Shown here one piece after another: positions 38,986 through 49,115 of a stretch of DNA of 64,000 bases. Position 1 is the stretch's first letter. Every line of letters starts with the position of its first letter. The position numbers and the translations under genes were made by a program. The notes under the pieces are model-generated. The model had not been told where the DNA came from. It was given only the letters and a program-made list of their open reading frames with translations, and made no database searches. Source of the DNA: Maioricimonas rarisocia (GTDB lineage: Bacteria; Planctomycetota; Planctomycetia; Planctomycetales; Planctomycetaceae); NCBI RefSeq assembly GCF_007747795.1, contig NZ_CP036275.1, positions 3,960,001 to 4,024,000 of the forward strand, read 5' to 3'.

Positions 38986-40038
38986 TCAGTGACCGAGCAG
39001 CTTCAGGTCCGCTTCGACCATCATGCGGACCAGTTCTTCGAAGTGAACCTTCGGTTCCCAGCCGAGCTCGCGACGAGCCTTCGACGCATCCCCCAGCAGC
39101 AGGTCGACCTCGGCCGGGCGGAAGTAGCGTGGATCGATTCGAACCCGCACGGTGCCGTCCGACGTGATGCCGACCTCGTCCAGGCCGGAGCCTTCCCACG
39201 TCAGCGGCATGTCGGCCACCTGAAAGGCCAGCTCGCAGAATTCCCGGACCGAATGCGTCTCGCCGGTCGCAATGACGTAGTCGTCCGGCTCGTCCGTCTG
39301 CAGCATCCGCCACATGGCGTCGACGTAGTCACCGGCAAATCCCCAGTCGCGCCGGGCGTCGAGGTTGCCGAGGTACATCCCCTGCTGACGGCCGGCCACG
39401 ATGTTTGCCACGGCCCGTGAGATCTTGCGGGTGACGAACGTCTCGCCCCGCCGCGGCGACTCATGATTGAACAGGATCCCGTTCACCGCGAAGAAGCCGT
39501 ACGACTCGCGGTAGTTACGGGTGATGTGAAACGCATACGCCTTGGCGACGCCGTACGGGCTGCGGGGATAGAACGGCGTCGTTTCGGTCTGCGGCGTTTC
39601 GAGCGCTTTGCCGTACAGCTCCGACGACGACGCCTGGTAGAACCGCGCTTCCAGCCCCAGCTCACGCATCGCGTCGAGCAGGCGGACGGCACCCAGACCG
39701 GTCACGTCGCCGGTGTATTCGGGGATCTCGAACGAGACCTTCACGTGCGACTGGGCAGCCAGATTGTAGATCTCGTCCGGCCGGACCGTTTTGAGAATGT
39801 GGTTGATCGACGACGCGTCATTCAAATCGCCGAACACCAGCTGCAGCCGCACGTCCGGTTCGTGCGGGTCCTGGTAGATGTGGTCGATGCGGCAAGTGTT
39901 GAAGGAGGACGAACGGCGGACCATTCCCCAGACTTCGTAGCCCTTGTTCAGGAGCAGTTCGGCCAGGTACGAACCGTCCTGGCCGGTAATCCCGGTGATC
40001 AGGGCCTTCCTGCCGTTACGGGGTGGGTAATCAGGCAT
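38986..40038 (-). CDS. gmd: GDP-mannose 4,6-dehydratase
   Basis: 350 residues. It converts GDP-D-mannose to GDP-4-keto-6-deoxymannose, precursor of GDP-fucose and GDP-rhamnose for surface polysaccharides. Cofactor loop [35 protein letters not shown] of the NADP site, [11 protein letters not shown] with the catalytic Ser, Tyr-x3-Lys in [11 protein letters not shown], and the substrate-binding [17 protein letters not shown] are all present. The second gmd-like gene follows at 34 bp, so they form a two-gene unit. No GDP-fucose synthase (fcl) gene is visible. Confidence 0.93.
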   Translation of the reverse strand: MPDYPPRNGRKALITGITGQDGSYLAELLLNKGYEVWGMVRRSSSFNTCRIDHIYQDPHEPDVRLQLVFGDLNDASSINHILKTVRPDEIYNLAAQSHVKVSFEIPEYTGDVTGLGAVRLLDAMRELGLEARFYQASSSELYGKALETPQTETTPFYPRSPYGVAKAYAFHITRNYRESYGFFAVNGILFNHESPRRGETFVTRKISRAVANIVAGRQQGMYLGNLDARRDWGFAGDYVDAMWRMLQTDEPDDYVIATGETHSVREFCELAFQVADMPLTWEGSGLDEVGITSDGTVRVRIDPRYFRPAEVDLLLGDASKARRELGWEPKVHFEELVRMMVEADLKLLGH

Positions 40039-40250
40039 TTTGACTCGAAACGACGTCCGGGACGTCGACTGCTCAGGAACGTGGATCAGTACGGGGGGGC
40101 CGACGTGACAACACGCTTCCCCTCGGTCATCGGCCCGTCACGGCTTGACCCAATCCGTACACGGCACCGAAAGTGGCGCGAGTCCGCCTCCCTGCTCCAT
40201 GATAGCGGAGGAGAAGGACAACGCAGCAGATCACCTCTGCCGATCGTCTG

Positions 40251-41510
40251 TTATTGGTCATCGAGACAATAGAGCGTCTCGACGCGGTCTCCACCGGAGG
40301 AACTGGCGGTCCGCATGTAGATGCGTCCGCCGCAGATCGTCGGCGTGGCGAAGCCCTCGTCCCCCAGCTGGTTCTCAGCAACCAGTTGGAACGACTCCGG
40401 ACTGGCCCGGAAGACGAAGGTCGTCCCCTTCTCGTTGGTCGCGTAGATGTTTCCGCCCGCAAGGACAGGAGACGAGCTGACCGGCCCGCCCAGTCGCTTC
40501 TTCCACATCTCTTCGCCGGTCGTTCCGTTCCAGCAGAAGGCGATGCCGCGGTCGTTGACGGCGTACAGATAGCCATCCGAAGCAATCATCGACTGCTCGT
40601 AGCAGTTCTCGCCGTTCGACCACAGGATCTCGCCGGAACCGTCTGCCCGGATGGCGATCGTCTGGCTCTCGGGGTATCCCCCACTTGCGAAGACGATGTC
40701 GCCGTCCCAGACAATCGTGCCGCAGGTCGCCTTCGAAGTGCCCTTCACCTTCCACAACAGCTTGCCGCTGCGCGGATCGAAGCTCGAGACATGGTCGGCC
40801 CCACTGATGAGCATCTGATCGCGATCGGCAATGCGGGCCACGATTGGAGACGAGAAGCTGATGTTGTCGGTGCGGGGAATCCGCCAGACCTCGCTGCCGT
40901 CGCGCCGACTGAACGCCGCGATGTATCCCTGCTCGAATTCCGACGCGACGATGACGTTCCCGCCGTGCAGCAGTGGCGAGGGGGCGTAGCCAAACTCGTA
41001 CTTCTTCGGCACGAACGGCCCGGCATCGATCTCCCAGAGCTTCTTTCCCGCAAGCGACAGTGCCGCGAGCTGCAGCCGCCCGTGGTTGGGAAAGACGACG
41101 TACAGCGTTTCGCCGTCGCAGGCCACCGTCGGCGTGGCGTGGGTGTTCTTGCTGTGGATTTTTTCTGCAAAGCCGCCGCGGTTCAGCTCGGTCTGCCAGA
41201 GCAGTTCGCCGGTTTCGCGGTCAAAGGCGACGACCGACTGTGTCTGCTCATCCTTGTCGGCCGTCGTGAGGAAGATCTGATTGCCGACCAGGATCGGCGA
41301 GGAATGTCCCCTTCCCGGCACGGTGGTTTTCCAGCGGACGTTTGTGCTCTCGCTCCACTCGACCGGAGGCTGCTGGCCGGCCGCCGCGATACCGGTGCGG
41401 TTCGGACCGCGCCACCAGGGCCAGTCGTTTTCATCGAGGGCGAATGCAGAAGCGGCGAGCAGCAGCGTGAACGCGGCAGCGGTGCTGAGGAGGCGGAGTC
41501 GGCGGGGCAT
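40251..41510 (-). CDS. PQQ-binding-like beta-propeller repeat protein (exported)
   Basis: 419 residues from the ATG at 41510; an upstream TTG at 41537 is less likely. A signal peptide (1-26) ends at ASAFA. DWPWWRGPNRTGIA is the start seen in many planctomycetal PQQ-like proteins. Propeller blades follow, with VVAFDRETGELLWQ, LSLAGKKLWEIDAG, AFSRRDGSEVWRI and FDPRSGKLLWKVKG. These are BamB/PQQ-dehydrogenase-type blades. No quinone-binding residues can be assigned, so a binding or scaffolding role is as likely as catalysis. A 212-bp gap separates it from gmd upstream of it on the map. Confidence 0.87.
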   Translation of the reverse strand: MPRRLRLLSTAAAFTLLLAASAFALDENDWPWWRGPNRTGIAAAGQQPPVEWSESTNVRWKTTVPGRGHSSPILVGNQIFLTTADKDEQTQSVVAFDRETGELLWQTELNRGGFAEKIHSKNTHATPTVACDGETLYVVFPNHGRLQLAALSLAGKKLWEIDAGPFVPKKYEFGYAPSPLLHGGNVIVASEFEQGYIAAFSRRDGSEVWRIPRTDNISFSSPIVARIADRDQMLISGADHVSSFDPRSGKLLWKVKGTSKATCGTIVWDGDIVFASGGYPESQTIAIRADGSGEILWSNGENCYEQSMIASDGYLYAVNDRGIAFCWNGTTGEEMWKKRLGGPVSSSPVLAGGNIYATNEKGTTFVFRASPESFQLVAENQLGDEGFATPTICGGRIYMRTASSSGGDRVETLYCLDDQ

Positions 41511-41836
41511 GGCGGCGGGCTCTGTGGTGGGGCACAATCAGGCGGGATGCAGGCGCTGACGATCGTCCCGATTGTCGTGAACCGGCCGGGAGCGTCAAGG
41601 AAGAGGGGTGCCAGCGGGGTGCCCCAATACCCCGTCCACCGGTCGCAGCCGGTGGGCTTGTGCTGGCCAGGTGGGGCAGTCATTCCTGTCTGCCCATCGC
41701 TCCCTTACGGTCGCGGCTCGTAGAGCAGCGAACGGTGCGTCACGGAGGCAACCGGACGATGCACGTCCAGCGGCATTGGACGGGCCGATAGTGCTTCGCC
41801 GTGACACACCCTACAGCAGTCCCAGCCTACCGCCTC
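41511..41836. other. Intergenic region with an R2 element and an R1 half site
   Basis: About 326 bp between gyrA and the propeller gene, both minus. It contains the R2 element at 41734-41810, followed directly by CAGTCCCAGCC, half of the R1 palindrome, near 41818-41829. No gene is seen. Confidence 0.7.
41734..41810. repeat. R2 element (GGTGCGTCACGG ... GCCGTGACACACC)
   Basis: 77 bp with the same ends as the elements in the 37.6-kb repeats, but with an unrelated middle. The ends are near-inverted repeats of each other (one mismatch in 12), so the element can fold as a long hairpin. It is followed by CTAC, as in copies 37875 and 55089. Confidence 0.8.
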
Positions 41837-44656
41837 CTACGCCTCGCCGTTGCCGTCGGCAGCACTGTCCGAAGCGTCGTCCGCTTCCTGCTCCGCCGTC
41901 AGTTCGGCAGCCCCGTTCGCTTCAGTCGACGGAGGCACCACGACGTCGTCGTCCTCTTCATCAGCCACCTCGGCCGGGATGCGGGCGATGCCGACCAGTC
42001 GGTCGGACTCGTCCAGCGTCATGATCCGCACGCCCTGGGTGTTTCGACCGATGACGCTGATGTCGGCGACACGAATCCGCTGGATCTTGCCGGCTGCCGA
42101 GATCATCAGCACGTCGTCACCGTCGACGACCGCCAGAGAGCCGATCACTTTGCCGTTCCGCTCGCTGGTGCGGATGTCACGCAGTCCCTTGCCTCCCCGC
42201 TTCTGGCGACGGTATCGCATGTTGCCGCTGAGAGCCGCAACCGCTTCGTCGTCACCGTCACCCGAGACATCCGACTCGGCATCGGTTTCGACTTCGGCCT
42301 CTTCGTCATCGAGCTGGCCGGGACCGAAGGGGGTCCGCTTGCCGTACCCGTTCTCGCAGACGGTCAGCAGCGTCGAGTCGCCTGCCACGACCATGCCGAC
42401 AACCTGATCGTCCTTGCCGAGGCCAATCCCCTTCACGCCGCGGGCGTTGCGGCCCATGGCGCGGGCGTCGGCTTCGCTGAAGCGGATCGACATACCGTTG
42501 GAGGTGCTGAGCACAACGTCGTCATCCGGGGCGACTTTCACGACGTCGATGAGGCGATCCCCTTCTTCGAGCTTGATTGCGATGATGCCGCCCCGCATCG
42601 GCCGGCTGTAGGCCGACAGCGTCGTCTTCTTGACGATGCCTTTCTGCGTCGCCATCAGCAGGAACAGGTCGTCCTGGAACTCGCGAACGTCGATGCAGTC
42701 CTGAACCCGTTCTCCCTCGGCGAGATTGAGCAGGTTGACCAGAGCCCGACCGCGACCGGTCCGGGCCTGCAGCGGCAGGTCGTAGACCTTCTGCCAGTAG
42801 ACCTTGCCGAAGTTCGTGAAGAACAGCAGATAACTGTGCGTGCTGGAAACGAACAGGTGTTCGACGGGATCCTCGTCATTCCCTCTGACGCCCCGCACTC
42901 CCTTGCCGCCACGATGCTGGGCCTGATACGTCGAGAGAGGCGTCCGCTTGACGTATCCCCTCTGGGAGAGTGTGACCACCATCGGTTCTTCGGTGATCAA
43001 TTCGTCTTTGTCGACGTTGGTCAGCTCTTCGTCGCTGATCTCTGTTCGCCGCGGACTGGAGTACTTCCGCTTCAGGTCCTCCATATCCTCGTAGACGATG
43101 GCCCGCAGGTTGTCTTCGTCCGCGAGAAGGCGGAGGTATTCGGAGATATTCTCGAGTAGCTTGCGGTGTTCGCCCTGCAGGTTCTCACGCTCGAGATTGG
43201 CCAGCGAACCAAGCTGCATGCTGACGATCGCCTCGGCCTGATTCGCCGAAAGCGAGTAGTTCTCCCGCACGCCCTGTTCGTCCTGGAACATGCGGAAACC
43301 CTCGTCGCCGAGGGCACGGGCGATCATCTCGCCGGGAACTTCGATCTCCTGCAGCCGATTGCGTGCCTCCGCACGGCTGGGAGAGTTGCGAATCGTGGTG
43401 ATCACCAGATCGATGTCGACCTGGGCGATCAGCAGTCCCTCGACCGTGTGCTTGCGGCGACGGGCCTCTCCCAGCAGGAACTCCGTCCGGCGGCGCAGCA
43501 CGGTCACCCGGTGCCGGATGAACTCGTGGATGATCTCCCGGATCGTCAGCGTCTGCGGCCGGCTGCCGACCAGCGCGAGCAGAATCACGCTCACCGTCGT
43601 CTGCAGCGGCGAATACTTGTAGAGCTGGTTGAGGATGACCTCGCGGTCGGCGTCCCGCTTGAGGTAAATGTGCAGCCGGACCTGCCAGGAAGGGGTCTTG
43701 CGGTCGGTGTAGTCGACGATCCGCGAGATTCCCTTGATCTTGTCGTCCTTGATCAGCTGCTCGAGCTTCTCTTTGACACGGTCGCGGGTGTCGAGATACG
43801 GAATCTCCTTGACGACGATGACGTCGGTATTCTTCTCGACCTCGAAATCGACCTTCGCCCTCAGCGTGAGCGTGGAGCGTCCCGTGGAATACCCCTGGCG
43901 GATGCCGTACCGGCCGCAGATGACGCCGCCGGTCGGAAAGTCCGGCCCGGGGAGGACGTCCATAATCTCGTCGACCGTCGCGTCGGGTGAGTCGATGAGG
44001 AGCTGGACGGCGGTCGCGACTTCGCGGAGGTTGTGCGGCGGGATGCTGGTCGCCATGCCGACCGCGATTCCCTGCGAGCCGTTGACCAGCAGGTTCGGGA
44101 AGCGGGAGGGGAGAACAACCGGCTCTTCCCGTTCCTGGTCGTATGTCTGCGTGAAGTCGACCGTGTCGTAGTCGATGTCGGCGAGCATCTCGCCCGCCGC
44201 CGAGGAGAGCCGGGCCTCCGTATATCGCATGGCCGCGGGGGGCAGGCCGGCGATCGAACCGAAGTTGCCCTGCTTGTCGACGAGAACCTCGCGCATCACC
44301 CAGTCCTGGGCCATGCGGACAAGCGTCGGGTAGACGACACTTTCGCCGTGCGGGTGGTACCGGCCGGAGGTATCGCCAGAAATCCGGGCGCATTTCGATC
44401 GCGACGATGACGGCCCGAGATTCAGGTCGTTCATCGAAACGAGGATGCGGCGCTGGGCCGGCTTGAGACCGTCGCGCACGTCCGGGAGTGCACGACTGAT
44501 GATCACCGACATCGCGTAGGTGAGGTAACTCTGCTGCATCTCTTCGCGGATATCCATCCGCTCGATACGCGAGTCGTTGCCGTCACCATTTCCCGCAGTG
44601 GGGACTGCCGCAGGGTCGTTGGGGAGATCGTCCTGGGGAGGATTGCCTTCGGACAA
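41837..44656 (-). CDS. gyrA: DNA gyrase subunit A
   Basis: 939 residues; E. coli GyrA has 875. It cuts and rejoins DNA in the gyrase A2B2 enzyme. The start is a TTG at 44656 with AAGGAG nine bases upstream; the next ATG (44557) has no ribosome site. The catalytic tyrosine is Tyr145 ([10 protein letters not shown]). In the quinolone pocket [10 protein letters not shown], Ser106 matches E. coli Ser83, but Pro110 takes the place of Asp87 and Glu105 that of Asp82. The C-terminal domain has the GyrA box as QHRGGKG and a second RGGKG later. An acidic insert ([21 protein letters not shown]) precedes the latter, and the tail is Glu/Asp-rich. Confidence 0.96.
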   Translation of the reverse strand: MSEGNPPQDDLPNDPAAVPTAGNGDGNDSRIERMDIREEMQQSYLTYAMSVIISRALPDVRDGLKPAQRRILVSMNDLNLGPSSSRSKCARISGDTSGRYHPHGESVVYPTLVRMAQDWVMREVLVDKQGNFGSIAGLPPAAMRYTEARLSSAAGEMLADIDYDTVDFTQTYDQEREEPVVLPSRFPNLLVNGSQGIAVGMATSIPPHNLREVATAVQLLIDSPDATVDEIMDVLPGPDFPTGGVICGRYGIRQGYSTGRSTLTLRAKVDFEVEKNTDVIVVKEIPYLDTRDRVKEKLEQLIKDDKIKGISRIVDYTDRKTPSWQVRLHIYLKRDADREVILNQLYKYSPLQTTVSVILLALVGSRPQTLTIREIIHEFIRHRVTVLRRRTEFLLGEARRRKHTVEGLLIAQVDIDLVITTIRNSPSRAEARNRLQEIEVPGEMIARALGDEGFRMFQDEQGVRENYSLSANQAEAIVSMQLGSLANLERENLQGEHRKLLENISEYLRLLADEDNLRAIVYEDMEDLKRKYSSPRRTEISDEELTNVDKDELITEEPMVVTLSQRGYVKRTPLSTYQAQHRGGKGVRGVRGNDEDPVEHLFVSSTHSYLLFFTNFGKVYWQKVYDLPLQARTGRGRALVNLLNLAEGERVQDCIDVREFQDDLFLLMATQKGIVKKTTLSAYSRPMRGGIIAIKLEEGDRLIDVVKVAPDDDVVLSTSNGMSIRFSEADARAMGRNARGVKGIGLGKDDQVVGMVVAGDSTLLTVCENGYGKRTPFGPGQLDDEEAEVETDAESDVSGDGDDEAVAALSGNMRYRRQKRGGKGLRDIRTSERNGKVIGSLAVVDGDDVLMISAAGKIQRIRVADISVIGRNTQGVRIMTLDESDRLVGIARIPAEVADEEDDDVVVPPSTEANGAAELTAEQEADDASDSAADGNGEA

Positions 44657-45064
44657 AGAGAAGCACTCCTTGCATCACGGAACGGCAGGGCGGAACGCTG
44701 CACAAGCAGCGATGAGGGCGGGACATTCTGTCGCCTGGCGGGTCCGCTCTGCGGCTGAAAAACCGTCTGACAACACAGTTTAATGGACCCACTGCAGACG
44801 AACAATCAAGCCACGCCTCCTTTGCCCGGAATGATGCAGAACAACCCTGTTTTTTTGCTGTTTTTCGGCCCGCGGCGGCCGTCAGGGTGCCTGAGCGGCG
44901 TGCCGGCATGCCCAATGTCCGGGAATCGCAACAACCGGCACCACCACGGCGTCCAATCCGCCGGGCTGGAACGGCGCCGGCCGATCGATTACCAAGGAAA
45001 TCAGCGGTCGATCTGTTCGTCCGCAGATCCGTCGCAGAATCATCCGTTCGCCCGGACAACCGGC
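44657..45064. other. Divergent gap upstream of gyrA
   Basis: About 408 bp between gyrA (minus) and the small membrane protein gene (plus). It should contain the gyrA promoter. A T-rich patch (GTTTTTTTGCTGTTTTTC near 44848-44865) stands out. The plus frame is open from 44783 but its upstream part has low-complexity, basic residues, so I treat it as non-coding. No repeat family member is seen. Confidence 0.4.
44666..44671 (-). promoter_or_regulatory. Ribosome binding site deciding the gyrA TTG start
   Basis: The minus strand reads AAGGAG at these positions, nine bases before TTG at 44656. No other in-frame start nearby has such a site, so the rare TTG start of gyrA is favoured. Confidence 0.6.
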
Positions 45065-45247
45065 ATGCTCAACAACCTCGGTTTCACGCTGCAGTTCCTC
45101 GCGCTGGTGTTCCTCCCGATGCTGATCATCTGGCAGCTCAACTTCGGTTTCCAGCTGCTGTGGATGCCCACGCTGACGATCGCCGGTGCCGTGGTGTTCT
45201 GGATCGGCCACATGCTCCGCGAGCGTGGCAACTCTCCGGATGCCTGA
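45065..45247 (+). CDS. Small membrane protein, unknown function
   Basis: 60 residues. Two hydrophobic segments fill most of it (about 5-23, LGFTLQFLALVFLPMLIIW, and 30-48, LWMPTLTIAGAVVFWIGHM), followed by a short polar end LRERGNSPDA. I do not know the family. Its stop overlaps the start region of the next gene (ATG at 45240), so the two are probably translated together. Confidence is limited by the lack of a clear ribosome site. Confidence 0.55.
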   Translation: MLNNLGFTLQFLALVFLPMLIIWQLNFGFQLLWMPTLTIAGAVVFWIGHMLRERGNSPDA

Positions 45248-47387
45248 GCCGATGCCGATCCACTCTCATCAGCGTTCCGGCGGACCTTCGACGGGATTGG
45301 GGCTCGCCCTCGCGATCGTTCTGCTGGTCTGTCCAGTGGCTCCGCGGGACCGGTTGCTCGCTCAGGATCTCATCGGTTCTTCGCGGATCGCAGTCGTCGA
45401 TGCGCCCTCCGACCTGGCACGGCGACTGGCGACGGCCGATGAACTGGCGGAACGGGGCACCTGGCCTGCTTTTGTCGATGAGATCATGCGTCTGACGGCG
45501 GACGCGGAAGGACAGCTGTACGAACTGACCCCCGGCTACTACGTCGCGATGACGCGCGCCGTGCAGTCGCGGTTAGCCACACTCACTCCGGAAGGTCGCG
45601 CCGCCTGGCGGGAACGGGTCGATCCGCTTGCCGACGAACTGCTTGCGCAGGCACGCGCCGCCGGTGATCCGACACTTCTGGAACGGATTGTCGACCGATA
45701 CTTCGCCAGCCGTGCCTCTGGGGAGGCGTTGTGGCTGCTGGGGGAGCTGGCATGGCGGGAAGGCGACCTGGCCCGGGCACGGCAGTACTGGATCCGCCTG
45801 TTGCCGGCTCCCGAGACGGCCGGTCCCGGTTCTGAGCTGACCGGCATCGTCCGGTTCCCCGACCCGGAGCATTCCGAGGCAGAGATTCTCGCCCGGCTGG
45901 TGCTCTGCAGCATCATGGAAGGCGACCTCGAGCGGGCGCAGCGGGAACATCGCGTCCTTGCCGAGCGGTTTCCGGAGGCCACGGGATGGCTGGCCGGCCG
46001 GGAAGGGATTCTGACCACGCTCCTGGAAGAAATCATTCGCGACGCCGCCTCATGGAGTGAGCACGCTGCCACCGCACCGTCCGGCACGTTCGCCGGCGAT
46101 GCCCAACGCAACGGTCGCATTGCCGCGGCGGTGCTGCCTGGCGAACTGGCCTGGTCGCTCGAGCTTCCACGGCCCGAATGGATCGTCGAGAACGCTCCCG
46201 ATCAGCAGTTCGAGCATCCCCCCGCGTTGGTTCCGGTCGCATCGCGGGACGTCATCGCCGTGAATACCGGCCGACATGTCCTGGCCGTCGACGAATCGAC
46301 GGGAGAGCCCGCCTGGCCCGTGCTGAACGTTCCTGAAGATGCGATCGTGTTTCCGCCGCTTCCCTCGACCGGCAGGCGTTCGCTGGATCGTCCTGTCTTC
46401 AGCCAGGCAGCAGTCACGTCCACGATCGACGCTCAGGGCCGTCTGTATGCGGCCATCGGACTGCCGGTCATCGCCCCGGCAACAATCGCACTGCAGCAGG
46501 AGGATCCGCGGCTGATCTGCCTGGACACGGCGAACGGCGAGGGGCGGCTGCTGTGGTCCCTGAAGGCCGATGAACTCGCCCGCCTCGATGGCTGGTACTT
46601 CACCGGAACGCCGGTGGCGATAGACGACCGCCTGTACGTCGCCTGCCGCCGCAGTCGTCCCGAGCTGGAGTGCGGCGTCGTCTGCCTCAATGCCGGCACG
46701 GGAGAACTCGTCTGGTTCACCCGCGTTTGCGGCCTGCTGCGCGAACCGCTGACAGCGGCTCATCTGCTGGGACACGAACTGCTGACGGTGGCAGGCGGCC
46801 AGGTGTTCTACACGATCGCGGAAGGTCCCCTCGCGGCACTGGACGCCGAAACGGGAGGGATCGACTGGTTTCTCAGCCAGACAGGCAGTGGGCAGAGCGT
46901 CTCATCCGCCGAGGCCCGCTGGCGTCCGCCGGCGCTGTGGTCCGACGGCATCCTGTTCGCCATCGACGCGGCACAGACTGAAGTGACGGCCGTTCACGCT
47001 GCGAGCGGGACGGTGCTCTGGTCCGTCCCACTCGATGGCCGCGTATCGCATCTTGTGGGAGCCGCGGAAGGGCTCACGATCGTTTCCGGCAGTCAGCTGT
47101 GGGCGCTCGATTCACAGACGGGCGAGATCGTCTGGCAGGCCGGCAGCGACGACCCGACCGGACACGGTTTCGGGCGGGGAACCATCGCCGGGGCGGACGT
47201 CATCTGGCCGACCCGCGAGGCCCTCTGGTTTGTCGACGTCGAAACCGGAATCCCGGTGCAGCGGCTGCCTCTGGCAGCCCGCTACGGAATCACCGGCGGC
47301 AACGTCTCGGTGACGGCAACGCACCTGCTGCTGACGACACACGATCGCATCGTGGCACTTCCCCGCGCCTCGGCTCAGGAAAAGTAG
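45240..47387 (+). CDS. Large exported PQQ-like beta-propeller protein
   Basis: 715 residues from the ATG at 45240 (ATG 45252 is equally possible). A signal-like hydrophobic stretch (about 17-40, GLGLALAIVLLVCPVA) precedes a helical region (about 45-260) with ELAERGTWPAFVDEIMRL and LLGELAWREGDLARARQYW, which looks TPR-like. From about 280 on it is a propeller with blades such as VLAVDESTGEPAWPV, VCLNAGTGELVWF and WALDSQTGEIVWQAG. This layout is common in Planctomycetes and of unknown role. It overlaps the small membrane gene upstream, and its 3' end overlaps the convergent amidohydrolase by 13 bp. Confidence 0.85.
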   Translation: MPEPMPIHSHQRSGGPSTGLGLALAIVLLVCPVAPRDRLLAQDLIGSSRIAVVDAPSDLARRLATADELAERGTWPAFVDEIMRLTADAEGQLYELTPGYYVAMTRAVQSRLATLTPEGRAAWRERVDPLADELLAQARAAGDPTLLERIVDRYFASRASGEALWLLGELAWREGDLARARQYWIRLLPAPETAGPGSELTGIVRFPDPEHSEAEILARLVLCSIMEGDLERAQREHRVLAERFPEATGWLAGREGILTTLLEEIIRDAASWSEHAATAPSGTFAGDAQRNGRIAAAVLPGELAWSLELPRPEWIVENAPDQQFEHPPALVPVASRDVIAVNTGRHVLAVDESTGEPAWPVLNVPEDAIVFPPLPSTGRRSLDRPVFSQAAVTSTIDAQGRLYAAIGLPVIAPATIALQQEDPRLICLDTANGEGRLLWSLKADELARLDGWYFTGTPVAIDDRLYVACRRSRPELECGVVCLNAGTGELVWFTRVCGLLREPLTAAHLLGHELLTVAGGQVFYTIAEGPLAALDAETGGIDWFLSQTGSGQSVSSAEARWRPPALWSDGILFAIDAAQTEVTAVHAASGTVLWSVPLDGRVSHLVGAAEGLTIVSGSQLWALDSQTGEIVWQAGSDDPTGHGFGRGTIAGADVIWPTREALWFVDVETGIPVQRLPLAARYGITGGNVSVTATHLLLTTHDRIVALPRASAQEK

Positions 47388-48319
47388 ACCTTCTCCGCGG
47401 TGCCGCGAAGGATCCGTTCGCGATCCTCGTCGCTGAAGAAATCGATCCGCTCGCGGATCAACGCGATCGAATCGCCGTACGTATTCGGACCGGTTAGCTG
47501 ATACGGACAGTCGCTGCCCCACATCAGTCGCTGCGGTCCGTACGCTTCGTAGCAACGGCGAATCATCGGAATCAGTTCGGTGTGCGGCGGCTGCTTTTCG
47601 CCGAGTGCGTAATACGCCGAGACCTTCAGATGAGCCTTCGGGTGCTTAGCCAGGGCCGTGAGTGCCTTGAGGTCCTTCTCGCGGATCTCGCCGTCGATGC
47701 CGACGCGGGCGAAGTGATCGACGACGACGTTCGTCTCCGGATACCGCCGGCACATCCCGTCGACCTGCTCGAGATCTTCGGGGTTAATCAGCGGGCAGAT
47801 TGCCAGGCCGGTCTCGGCGGCGTGACGCCACATGGCGTTCATGCCGTCGCTTTCGCTCCAGCGGTCGGATCCCCCTTCGCCCGGGCGAATCCGGAATCCG
47901 CGAACACCTTTCTTCTTCAGCCGATCCATTTCGTCCTGGGGCCGGTCGGCAGCCGCTTCGATACAGGCCACGGCCGAGAACACGCCCGGGTTGGCCGCGA
48001 TGGCATCGACAATGTAGCTGTTGTCGAGACCGTGATACGGCTTGTGCTGGATGAGCACCACGCGGGTGACGCCGTGCGGATGGGCGACCGCGAGGAGTTC
48101 CTTATCGGTGAAGCTGGGAGGATCGAGATCCTTCTTCGTCTGGTCGCCGGCCAGCGGATAGGCGTCCGTATCCTGCGTCCAGATGTGCGAGTGGGCGTCG
48201 ATGAAGCCTTTCGACGGGTCGTCGGCCCCGCGTGCGGAAGACGCCATCACTGCTGCCGCGCTGCTTCCGATCACCATCAGTGCGTCCCGTCGTCCCATCT
48301 GCCGGTCGAAGGTGTTCAT
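47375..48319 (-). CDS. Amidohydrolase-2 family TIM-barrel hydrolase (exported, Tat-like signal)
   Basis: 314 residues from the ATG at 48319, with GGAGG eight bases upstream. MGRRDALMVIGSSAAAVMAS near the start is a Tat-like signal. The metal-binding HxH is His43 and His45 (FIDAHSHIWT); further matches are VVVDHFARVG and the C-terminal WGSDCPYQLTGPNTYGD with its Asp. The family includes decarboxylases and lactonases such as fucono- and gluconolactone hydrolases. The substrate is unknown. It ends 13 bp inside the preceding convergent gene. Confidence 0.87.
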   Translation of the reverse strand: MNTFDRQMGRRDALMVIGSSAAAVMASSARGADDPSKGFIDAHSHIWTQDTDAYPLAGDQTKKDLDPPSFTDKELLAVAHPHGVTRVVLIQHKPYHGLDNSYIVDAIAANPGVFSAVACIEAAADRPQDEMDRLKKKGVRGFRIRPGEGGSDRWSESDGMNAMWRHAAETGLAICPLINPEDLEQVDGMCRRYPETNVVVDHFARVGIDGEIREKDLKALTALAKHPKAHLKVSAYYALGEKQPPHTELIPMIRRCYEAYGPQRLMWGSDCPYQLTGPNTYGDSIALIRERIDFFSDEDRERILRGTAEKVYFS

Positions 48320-48445
48320 CAGGTCGTCCTCCGGTCTGTGCGGTTCCGCCACCATTCGCGCGTTCGAGGGCGGAACGTCTGCCAGTTGTCCACCAGATCA
48401 GACCAGAACGATGCAGCCGCTGCAATCGACCGGGCATCCCTTTCG

Positions 48446-49093
48446 TTATTCTGCGGAGACCCCCGCTTTCTGCAGAGCCGCTTCATACGCTTCGGGCGTG
48501 TTCGTGTTGACCAGCGAATCCAGATCCGGATCAACGGTCCTCAGGGACTCGACCGGGATGTCGACTGCGTCGACCGACTCAATCAGAAACAGCGGACGGA
48601 GTCGCCGTTCGCGGACGATGGTGAGGATTCGCGGCACCAGTGACGTGCGGTAGATGCCGGCCAACGGATGGTAGAAGTCATCCTCTTTCGGGACGGCCGC
48701 GTCATGATCTCCCAGTTGATCAATCACCGCCCGGACGAACTCCGGCTTGAGAAGCGGCACATCGCAGCCGCAGGCGAACGCGCGGTCCACCTTTTCTTCC
48801 AGTGCCGACAGCCCGACCGCGAGACCGGCAAGCGGACCGAGGTCCTCTTCTTCGTCACGGCAGACGAGGACGTCGTCCGGCAGTTCGGGCAATTCCTGAT
48901 CCCGCGCCGCAACGACAACCACGGGCGAGACGACTTCCCCCAGGAGGCGAACCACCCGCTGCAGCATCACCTCCGAGCCGAACGGCAGCGACAGCTTCGG
49001 CTGCCCCATACGGGTGCTCCTGCCGCCGCACATGACGATCCCACCGCAGCCGGCCCGTCGGCTTCCCTGTTGTGATTCGGACGTTCCGGCCAT
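48446..49093 (-). CDS. mobA: Molybdenum cofactor guanylyltransferase (MobA-like)
   Basis: 215 residues from the ATG at 49093. The nucleotidyltransferase signature is MCGGRSTRMGQPKLSLPFG (21-39), and FACGCDVPLLKPEFV carries the metal-binding Asp. MobA attaches GMP to molybdopterin to make the bis-MGD cofactor of formate dehydrogenases and other molybdoenzymes. The extension at the start (AGTSESQQGSRRAG) is unusual. It lies 22 bp after ubiX on the same strand. A second, MocA-like NTP transferase gene occurs at 60.5-61.1 kb. Confidence 0.87.
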   Translation of the reverse strand: MAGTSESQQGSRRAGCGGIVMCGGRSTRMGQPKLSLPFGSEVMLQRVVRLLGEVVSPVVVVAARDQELPELPDDVLVCRDEEEDLGPLAGLAVGLSALEEKVDRAFACGCDVPLLKPEFVRAVIDQLGDHDAAVPKEDDFYHPLAGIYRTSLVPRILTIVRERRLRPLFLIESVDAVDIPVESLRTVDPDLDSLVNTNTPEAYEAALQKAGVSAE

Positions 49094-49115
49094 GTTGCAC
49101 CATTCAGGTTGAGGG

